DNA from: Betaproteobacteria bacterium
GTDB taxonomy: Bacteria; Pseudomonadota; Gammaproteobacteria; Burkholderiales; Rhodocyclaceae
Reading direction: 5' to 3'
NCBI GenBank assembly: GCA_009782565.1
Contig: WRIU01000010.1
Coordinates: 1-64,000, forward strand
DNA length: 64,000 nucleotides
Below, piece after piece: positions 1 to 6,634 of the stretch (position 1 is the stretch's first letter; every line of letters starts with the position of its first letter). Under the pieces are notes generated by a model that had not been told where the DNA came from, made no database searches, and saw nothing but the letters and a program-made list of their open reading frames with translations. The translations under genes and the position numbers were made by a program.

Positions 1-14
1 CAACTCCATGGTGA

Positions 15-803
15 TCACCTCGTTTCCCCTGCCTAAAAATTAGGCAGAACAGGTTAAACACCCTGGTCAATTTTGGGCCGGTATACCCCTCGCTACATGC
101 TCAGTTTTCGGTCGGCGTGAACAAAATCAACCCTGCGCGGGGGCTGAAAGTGGAAGGCAAAAAGGTATCGCGCGACCGTTTCCTGAACCAAGCAGAACTG
201 GCGCAGTTTTTCGATGCGCTTGCCCAAGAGGGTGAGTTCTTCCGCGATTTTCTCCTGCTCGCGCTGCTCACCGGGGCGCGTCGGGCGAACGTCTGCGCGA
301 TGCACTGGGACGAGATCAACCTGCTTGAAGCGCAATGGCGCATCCCCAAAACCAAAAACGGGGAAGCGCAAACTGTCATGCTTTCGCCTCCGGCAGTAGA
401 AATCTTGCAAGCGAGACAAGGCAAATATGGAGGCAAAGGTTTTGTCTTCCCCGGCCCCGGAGTCACCGGGCATCTTGTAGAACCAAAGAAAGCCCTCCAG
501 CGTGTGCTAGGCCGTGCCGGTATCCCCTACGGGCGCAACGTTCCGAACGGGGTCACGCTCCATGACCTGCGGCGGACGCTTGGAAGCTGGCAGGCGATCA
601 GCGGTTCGTCGCTACCCATCATCGGCGGGAGCCTTGGGCATAAAAGCCCTGCGGCAACGGCGGTCTACTCGCGGCTCAACACGCAGGCCATCCGCGATTC
701 CGTCGAAAAGGCCGATGCCCGGATGCTCTCAATGGCTGGGCTCAAAGAGGGCGAGTCGCTGGTGCAGTTCCTTGAGGGCAAACGCGAAGGCGCGGCGCAG
801 TAA
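15..803 (+). pseudogene. P4-type tyrosine integrase, C-terminal remnant
   Basis: The open frame encodes the catalytic half of a P4-family (DUF4102-type) phage integrase. Visible are the box I arginine in TGARRANV, the lysine region PKTKNG, HDLRRT (HxxR), LGHKS and the nucleophile tyrosine in AVYSRL. A GTG at 117 could start translation, but homology to integrases (a stretch ending in INPARGL) begins only around 102, and the frame is closed by a stop at 12-14. About 170-190 residues of N-terminal arm-binding and core-binding domain are absent from the window. I infer a truncated or frameshifted integrase. The upstream sequence is not visible, so an intact gene broken only by a sequencing frameshift cannot be excluded. 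Confidence 0.7.
29..47. repeat. Perfect 8-bp inverted repeat near the integrase breakpoint
   Basis: CTGCCTAA-AAA-TTAGGCAG is a perfect hairpin with a 3-nt loop. It lies just upstream of the point where integrase homology begins. It could be a recombination-site half or a small terminator; function unknown. Confidence 0.4.
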
Positions 804-839
804 CCGAAGAATTTCTATGGGGGCGAGTACGCTTCGCGT

Positions 840-930
840 TCTCCCCTCCTTCTGCGTTTTATCCGTTACAACGTTACAACCCGCATGGTTGCTGGGTTTT
901 TTGTAACGGATACGCTTTCTGTAACGGTTG
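840..930 (-). pseudogene. Relic of a DUF3631 gene 3' end
   Basis: Read on the minus strand this segment encodes YKKPSNHAGCNVVTDKT. This is nearly identical to the C-terminal tail YKKTSNHAGCNVVTDKT of the intact DUF3631 protein ending at 16,854. At DNA level 855-895 is an exact inverted copy of 16,775-16,815, and similarity continues to 927/16,742 with a few differences. No upstream coding homology to the ATPase is visible here, so this is a fragment left by an earlier related element or a duplication. Confidence 0.5.
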
Positions 931-1029
931 TGCACACGTCTGTAACGCATACGGCGAGCCTGAGCATGGGGAAACGGGGTTCCTTGCTGCTTAATCCAAA
1001 CCTCTGCCGCAGAAACCGGATCCCAACCC

Positions 1030-1058
1030 GCGTGACCGCCGCGCAATGACAGGGGCGG
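1030..1058. repeat. 29-bp direct repeat, copy 1
   Basis: An exact 29-bp match to 2252-2280, in the same orientation. The two copies flank the 1211-2215 gene. The sequence resembles the short intergenic repeats common in betaproteobacteria, so it may be a dispersed repeat rather than a target-site duplication. Confidence 0.6.
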
Positions 1059-1105
1059 ATACAAAAGGCCTTGGAATTCTTATGTTTGTCAATACAGAAG
1101 AGTGT

Positions 1106-1111
1106 TATAAT
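1106..1111 (+). promoter_or_regulatory. Candidate -10 box for the 1211 gene
   Basis: A perfect TATAAT lies about 100 bases before the start codon at 1211. The best -35-like element, TTGTCA at 1086-1091, is only 14 bases upstream, so the promoter is tentative. Confidence 0.35.
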
Positions 1112-1210
1112 TTCTCTGTAGGCATCAAATACTGGTTCATGTTTATTCGGCGGATCGGCGCAATCTGGCTGTTATCTTATTCTAACTAGCACTCACAATA
1201 GGGGAATGGA

Positions 1211-2215
1211 ATGAGCAAACTGTCTGAGACCAAGGAATCATTGGAACGAATACAACGCTTCGATCCGGGCTCTTTAGCGAGGGTCCCCGATCTGGGTGAA
1301 TTATTATGTTTTGCTAATGCAATCGATCCCGCAAATAAATTGATTCGGCTATATAACCAACTAAGTGTAAGTACGCTTGATGATTTTCCAGATTTTTTTC
1401 TGGATCAAATTAAGAAGCAGGCGGACGCGGACTATAATCGTTTCAAAGCACTGCTTGAATTTGCGCCGGATCAGGTACAGAGCCCGGCACAGGTTCGAGA
1501 GCAACTGGTTTCTAGTATAGATAAAGCATATCCCGAAACATTTAAGGTCATTCAAGCACATATCGCATACGGAGCAAGTAAGTCTATTGATTTTCAAAGA
1601 ATGGAGAATGAAGCCAGAGCATTGCTACAAGCGATTACTGATAAAGCTGATAAAATTACTGCAAAGCTGAACGAGGATCAGCAGCAAGCAGAACAAGTTT
1701 TGCAAGATATAAGAAAAGTTGCATCGGAGCAAGGAGTTTCGCAACAAGCAGTTTATTTCAAAGAAGAGGCCACGGGTCATGAGGGGTTAGCGAATACTTG
1801 GCGGAAATATACTATTCGACTAGCGATAGGTCTTGGTGGCTACGCTGTTGCTTCGCTATTCATACATAAGATTCCGTTCTTTCATCCGGAAACTGCATAC
1901 GATTCAGCACAACTTGTTGCAAGCAAGATTCTCATATTTTTTGTTCTGGCGTACATGCTCTTCCTTGCAGCCAAGAATTTTTTGAACCACAAGCATAACG
2001 AGATTATTAACAAGCATCGTCAGAATGCTCTCATGACCTTTAAGGCTTTGGTTGATGCAGCCAAGAGCGGAGAAAGCAGAGACATTGTTCTTACGCATGC
2101 GGCCTCGTGTATCTTCATGCCGCAAGACACCGGGTACATTAAGAACAAGGGATCAAGTCCATCCTCTTCTGTCACGGAGTTACTTACTAAGACAGTACTC
2201 AGGGCGGATAGCTAA
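1211..2215 (+). CDS. Unrecognised coiled-coil protein with two C-terminal TM helices
   Basis: The 334-residue product is not one I recognise. The N-terminal ~120 residues look globular. Residues ~125-175 are rich in charged residues and glutamine in a coiled-coil-like pattern. Two hydrophobic segments follow (about 201-220 and 235-256), and a cytoplasmic-looking tail contains a conserved-looking stretch around 268-310 (KHRQNALMTFKALVDAA and CIFMPQDTGYI). The ATG is preceded by GGGGAA. GC is clearly lower than in the core genes, and the gene stands alone between two copies of a 29-bp repeat. Such a layout (soluble sensor, coiled coil, TM hairpin) is common in accessory and defence loci, but no function can be assigned. 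Confidence 0.75.
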   Translation: MSKLSETKESLERIQRFDPGSLARVPDLGELLCFANAIDPANKLIRLYNQLSVSTLDDFPDFFLDQIKKQADADYNRFKALLEFAPDQVQSPAQVREQLVSSIDKAYPETFKVIQAHIAYGASKSIDFQRMENEARALLQAITDKADKITAKLNEDQQQAEQVLQDIRKVASEQGVSQQAVYFKEEATGHEGLANTWRKYTIRLAIGLGGYAVASLFIHKIPFFHPETAYDSAQLVASKILIFFVLAYMLFLAAKNFLNHKHNEIINKHRQNALMTFKALVDAAKSGESRDIVLTHAASCIFMPQDTGYIKNKGSSPSSSVTELLTKTVLRADS

Positions 2216-2251
2216 TAGCAACAGGCGGGGGCAGGAACCATACGACTGACT

Positions 2252-2280
2252 GCGTGACCGCCGCGCAATGACAGGGGCGG
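2252..2280. repeat. 29-bp direct repeat, copy 2
   Basis: Exact copy of 1030-1058, starting 36 bases after the stop codon of the intervening gene. The rest of 2281-2965 shows no convincing gene; only short, overlapping frames without family features were seen. Confidence 0.6.
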
Positions 2281-2965
2281 GGAGGGTGCCGCAAAACTTT
2301 TGCAGGGATGGTGTGCCAGATATTTGTATGGGCAAGCCCCGGCGTGACGTCGACATGACACCGGGCAAAATTGACCTGCGCCAGCAAATTTTGTTGTGGA
2401 AACGCGACGACAATTAGCTGAATAAGATAAGCTGATAGAATGCAATAGAAGTTGATATAAGAAGATTAAACAATGGGTGAATTTCTACAATAAGAAACAT
2501 TGATTGCGGCAATAAGCGGCGCATAATTGGCGCAACTCCCAGGGCCGCGCCGTAGGCCCTTCAATTCAGAAATCGGCAAAGGGAGCTGACATCCTTCTAT
2601 GTCGGCAAAGGCCACCGACAAGGCATGTTGTCGGGCCCGCCGTACCCATTCGGCACGCACGTCCGGGCTAGTAGGGCGCGCACCACGGCCACAGGCATCG
2701 GCGGCAGTGGGCAAGCAGGTTGATAGATGCCATGCAGCACGACCCGCCCGCGCTTCCAGCAGGGGGCAAAGCGGGGGCCCGCGCTAATTCGCGGCAAATT
2801 TGGAACCGTCTGATTCCCCGCTTTCGCCCCGGCAGCATTGGGGATTCCGTTGATTACGGGATGGCGCAAACACTAACCAGCTTATTTCAGACATTTGCAG
2901 CAACGTATAACAATGTACGTATATAACCATTGTCACAAAACCCGGAATTGACGAGGGCAATAATA

Positions 2966-3847
2966 ATGAACTCCAACCCCAACAGCCATTATCTCGCCCA
3001 TGAATTGCGCGAGATGTGCAAACGCAACCGCGATGGGAGCAAGGCGACACAGGCAGACCGGAGAAATAACCTCCTGCTGTTTGCCCGGCAGCTCCTGGAA
3101 GGCGGTTTCCGGCACATGTGCGCGCACTCCATACAGGAAAAGCACGTCGCCTATCTGGTAGGACGCTGGAAAACCGAAGGGATAGCCACCGGCACAATCA
3201 AGAACCGCACCACGTACCTGCGCTGGTGGGTCAATCACGCGGGCAAGGCGGGCGCCATCCCGTCAGAAAACGCCGCCCTGGGTATCCCGATGCGCCAGAT
3301 TGCCGGGCGGCCCAACAAGGCGCAGGTGCTCGACCCGGCAAAGCTCGCCAAGGTCAAAGACCCGTATGTGCGGGCATCTGTGCGCTTGCAGGCCGCATTC
3401 GGGCTGCGGCGCGAGGAGTCCATCAAGATCATCATCGCCATTGCCGACCGGGGAAATGTGCTCTACCTGAAAGGCTCATGGTGCAAGGGCGGGCGCGAGC
3501 GCCTGATCCCGATTGAGACGCCGGAACAGCGCGAAGTGCTCAATGACGTACACAGCCTGGCCGGACGGGGCTCGCTTATCCCGCCGCACCGGACCTATGT
3601 GCAGCAGCGGCGCATCTACGACGCCCAGACCAGGGCGGCGGGTCTCACCAACCTGCATGGGCTGCGCCATCAGTACGCCCAGGCACGCCTGGAGAAATTC
3701 ACCGGCAAGCCCGCCCCGAAGGCCGGTGGGCCAGATCGCAAGTCGCTCACGCCTGAAGAACGCAAGGCCGATGATGCGGCAAGGCTGAGGGTCTCAAAGG
3801 AGTTGGGGCATAACCGACCGGATATTGTGATGACATATTGCGGATAA
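2966..3847 (+). CDS. Tyrosine recombinase, Integrase_1 type
   Basis: This 293-residue protein resembles the 'integrase domain-containing' recombinases carried by ICEs and plasmids (N-terminal SAM-like domain plus Integrase_1 catalytic domain). Active-site residues are visible: R in GLRREES, the basic stretch KGSWCKGGRERLIPI, HGLRHQ (HxxR), LGHNR and the terminal tyrosine in TYCG. The protein ends directly after the tyrosine box, as is usual for this group. I chose ATG 2966, which has GAGGG eight bases upstream, over an in-frame TTG at 2930. The gene is followed after ~80 bases by a second recombinase of a different family on the same strand, which suggests adjacent but separate integration modules. 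Confidence 0.8.
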   Translation: MNSNPNSHYLAHELREMCKRNRDGSKATQADRRNNLLLFARQLLEGGFRHMCAHSIQEKHVAYLVGRWKTEGIATGTIKNRTTYLRWWVNHAGKAGAIPSENAALGIPMRQIAGRPNKAQVLDPAKLAKVKDPYVRASVRLQAAFGLRREESIKIIIAIADRGNVLYLKGSWCKGGRERLIPIETPEQREVLNDVHSLAGRGSLIPPHRTYVQQRRIYDAQTRAAGLTNLHGLRHQYAQARLEKFTGKPAPKAGGPDRKSLTPEERKADDAARLRVSKELGHNRPDIVMTYCG

Positions 3848-3928
3848 AGCCCCCACATCGCTTTTCGTGAATCTGAAATCCTCTTTCCAGTCTTTTGCCC
3901 TATCCCCGTCAACCCCATGAGGAACCCC

Positions 3929-5116
3929 ATGCGAGGCATCGAAAAACTCTCCGCTTCCCGGATCAGTAGCCTTTTGAGGCCGGGGAAGTACAGCGACGGC
4001 GGAGGCTTGTATCTGCAAGTGACACGGGGAGGGACGAAGAGCTGGATTTTTCGCTACATCCGGCAGGGCGCGGAACGGAACATGGGCCTGGGGGCGCTGC
4101 ATGCCGTCGGGCTCGAAGAGGCAAGGGTCGCGGCGCACCGTGTCCGGTCTCGGCTCGCGCAGGGGTTCGACCCGCTCCAGGAGCGCCTGCTCGGCGGCCG
4201 CCTGAAGGCGAACGATAAAACGTTCGATGAGTGCGTGGCCGCGTACATTGCCCGCCACCGGCGCGCATGGAGGAGCGCCAAACACGAATGGCAATGGGAA
4301 CAATCCCTCCTTGATTACGCCTCCCCCCACTTCGGCAGGATTCATGTCCGCATCATCGACACGGCACACGTTTTACAAGCCCTGGAGCCAATCTGGGTCA
4401 AGCGGATCGAAACCGCTTCCCGGTTGCGCGGCAGGATCGAGCGCGTACTGGCGTGGGCGACGGTCTCAGGCTACCGCGAAGGAGAAAACCCGGCGAGGTG
4501 GAAAGGGCATTTACAGGAATTGCTGCCACCTCCCGCAAAGATCAAGCAGGTGCGGCATTACCCCTCGATGCCCTACCGGGAGATCGGCACTTTCATCAAT
4601 CGGCTCACCGCCCGCAAGGGGGATGCCGCCCGCGCGCTGGCTTTCACGATCCTCACCGCGTGCCGTAGTGGCGAGGTGCGGGAGGCCCGATGGGAGGAAA
4701 TTGACCTTGGAGAAAGTACCTGGACGATTCCAGCGGAGCGCATGAAGGCGGGCAAAGAACACCGCGTCCCCCTCACCCCGGCGATGCTCGGCATCCTGCG
4801 CGGCCAGCAGGGACGCGATGCGGCCTGGGTGTTCCCCGGCAACAAACCGGGCAGCCCGCTTTCCGGGGATGCGATTCTCGCCGTACTGCGCCGGATGGGA
4901 TCAAAGGTGACGGTGCACGGATTCCGGTCGAGTTTCCGTGTCTGGTCTGCGGAGTGCACATCCTGCCCCAAGGAAGTCCCGGAAATGGCCCTCGCCCATA
5001 CCGTTGGCTCGGCGGTCGAGGCGGCATATCAAAGAAGCGATCTTTTCGGGCGTCGGCGGGCGCTGATGCAGGCGTGGAGCGACTTTTGTACGGATGTGAA
5101 AAATACAAACGCATGA
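3929..5116 (+). CDS. P4-type phage integrase (DUF4102/phage_integrase)
   Basis: The 395-residue product is a full-length P4-like integrase that would catalyse site-specific integration and excision, typically at tRNA genes. The N-terminal DUF4102 domain (KYSDGGGLYLQV...WIFRY), a core-binding domain and the catalytic domain are all present. Catalytic residues: R in TACRSGEVREA (~residue 245), HGFRSSFR (~330), LAHTVG and the nucleophile tyrosine in AAYQRSDLF. ATG 3929 has AGGA at a good distance; an in-frame ATG lies at 3917. It is the best candidate for the enzyme that mobilises the island, yet it lies 12 kb from the tRNA-Met gene. If it acts there, the other attachment site should be on the left. 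Confidence 0.88.
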   Translation: MRGIEKLSASRISSLLRPGKYSDGGGLYLQVTRGGTKSWIFRYIRQGAERNMGLGALHAVGLEEARVAAHRVRSRLAQGFDPLQERLLGGRLKANDKTFDECVAAYIARHRRAWRSAKHEWQWEQSLLDYASPHFGRIHVRIIDTAHVLQALEPIWVKRIETASRLRGRIERVLAWATVSGYREGENPARWKGHLQELLPPPAKIKQVRHYPSMPYREIGTFINRLTARKGDAARALAFTILTACRSGEVREARWEEIDLGESTWTIPAERMKAGKEHRVPLTPAMLGILRGQQGRDAAWVFPGNKPGSPLSGDAILAVLRRMGSKVTVHGFRSSFRVWSAECTSCPKEVPEMALAHTVGSAVEAAYQRSDLFGRRRALMQAWSDFCTDVKNTNA

Positions 5117-5244
5117 GATATTGTGACGGATAAATACTGTCGCAACATCGCTGACTCCCATCCCGAACACAAAAATGAAGAATTCCGGGGGTTGGGGCAA
5201 GCGGGCGCAGGCTAGAGGGCGCGTCGTTACAGGGGGGCAGAAGT

Positions 5245-5271
5245 GTCGGGATGAAAGTTCTGCGTCCCGAC
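5245..5271. repeat. 7-bp hairpin downstream of integrase
   Basis: GTCGGGA and TCCCGAC form a perfect 7-bp stem around a 13-base loop. No T-tract follows, so it is not a convincing intrinsic terminator. Apart from this and the 12-mer array, 5117-5683 shows no gene. Confidence 0.3.
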
Positions 5272-5463
5272 GGCCTGTTAAATCAACGGGGAAAACAATG
5301 ATACCAAGCAATAAAACTGCCCTGAACAGGCCAAAGTATATGCCGGTTTGCTTATTTTTGTGCAGCCCCTTGCAAAATCTGGCCTTTCAGCGAACAGGAT
5401 GTCATAACTTGCCGTAAATGCGGCCAGATTGCATGAGATGCCGTTTGCGTATCTTGTTTCGCA

Positions 5464-5499
5464 ATGGGGGTCAACATGGGGGTCAGGATGGGGGTTAAC
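5464..5499. repeat. Three tandem 12-mers (ATGGGGGTYARS type)
   Basis: Three head-to-tail 12-bp units: ATGGGGGTCAAC, ATGGGGGTCAGG and ATGGGGGTTAAC. They lie ~350 bp downstream of the P4-type integrase in a non-coding gap. Iteron-like spacing of about one helical turn suggests protein-binding sites (integrase arm-type sites or a replication/transfer region). Confidence 0.6.
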
Positions 5500-5683
5500 G
5501 GGGAAAGCGCGCAAACCGGGGCATAAACCCGCTGAAACATCAATAGGTTGCGGAGGGGGTCAGGACGCAGAACTTTCCGCATGTGCTGCCGTAGCCGCAG
5601 CGCCGACATGCGCCAGCCTTCGTATCCGGTGTGCCCCAATAGGAACCGTTCCCAACAGGTTTTAGCTGAGTCTGAGACGCGAA

Positions 5684-6556
5684 ATGAACATACCTCCCCC
5701 GCCGCATGACGGCCCCTCCTTACGAATCTCCGTAGAGATCGACCCCCTGCGCCCCGCCCGGGTCCTTGAGCGCGCGTGGAAGCGGTTCCCGCAGGCCGGG
5801 CAGAGAATCAACAAGTATTTGCAGGAAGGCCCCTGCACCTGCGGGGAATGCAAGCCCTGGCCCAAGTGGTGCCTGCTGCCCGCTTCCTGTTTTGGACACA
5901 TCGTCACCGATGAGCTACAAGGCAAAGAGGGCCTGGAAAACATCTACTACTACATGATTGAACTGGCAACGCTGGCCACCTGGCGCTATAGCCAGGGCAT
6001 CTACCTGTTCCACACGTCCGTTTTGTCGGAAATCATCGAAGCGCCTTTTGTCGGCGTCCTGCCCGCCGAACGTTTTCACCACCTGCCGCAATGGTGCGTC
6101 TACGCCGATACGCCCAACATGACCTGGTTTGGAGATCAACTGGTCGGGTTTTGGGCGCATCTGGCCTGGGATTCCATACGGGAAGCCGAAGTACTCGTAT
6201 TTTTGCTCGACAAGGGCGGCGGGCTGGAAATGCGTGTGCTGGAAATCGGCCCCTGGAGCGTCCGGGAGGGCATTCAAAGGCTGGTCGACTTCGCAAGGGA
6301 ACAATGCCTGCAAAACAACCTGAGTACGGATGAACTGAAAGACGACGCCGAAGAAATCGCCACGGCCCTCGCGCCCCTGGTGTCCATGCTCCTGGTCCTG
6401 TGTTCGGACGCGGCAGAAATCGAACACGAACACATCCCTGGGCTACGCCCCGCAAACCCGCTGCCGAAGAAAACCCGCCACGGCCTCAAGCTCTTCGCGC
6501 CCGTGCAGCCGACCTACTGGAGGGTCGGCAAAACGTCGGGCGCGTTGCTGGGCTGA
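5684..6556 (+). CDS. AcrVA2-family protein
   Basis: The 290-residue product resembles the Moraxella anti-CRISPR AcrVA2 as I remember that sequence. Shared stretches in order are a helical LATLATWRYSQGIY-like region, LPQWCVYADT (AcrVA2 LPDWCVYVD) at ~residue 134, GFWAHL followed by an acidic/hydrophobic LVFLLDK segment, a Ser-x-x-Glu-x-hydrophobic helix, and a C-terminal RP..PLPKKT...P..PTYWRVGKTSG block. AcrVA2 blocks Cas12a production by acting on the nascent N-terminus. Family members are also found in bacteria without Cas12a, where the role is unknown. The basic C-terminal tail of AcrVA2 is lacking. The gene ends 78 bases before the T6SS effector on the same strand and may be co-transcribed with it. 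No cas gene is present in the window. Confidence 0.6.
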   Translation: MNIPPPPHDGPSLRISVEIDPLRPARVLERAWKRFPQAGQRINKYLQEGPCTCGECKPWPKWCLLPASCFGHIVTDELQGKEGLENIYYYMIELATLATWRYSQGIYLFHTSVLSEIIEAPFVGVLPAERFHHLPQWCVYADTPNMTWFGDQLVGFWAHLAWDSIREAEVLVFLLDKGGGLEMRVLEIGPWSVREGIQRLVDFAREQCLQNNLSTDELKDDAEEIATALAPLVSMLLVLCSDAAEIEHEHIPGLRPANPLPKKTRHGLKLFAPVQPTYWRVGKTSGALLG

Positions 6557-6634
6557 ACTGGCCTGACACGCATTCCCCCTCCTCCCTGTGCCGAAGTGAA
6601 ATATCATCACAGATGAATGAAAAGGACCAAACCA

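Noticed and set aside
2466-2926. Short frames in the 2.3-2.9 kb gap
   Set aside because: Overlapping frames on both strands with low-complexity composition and no family features.
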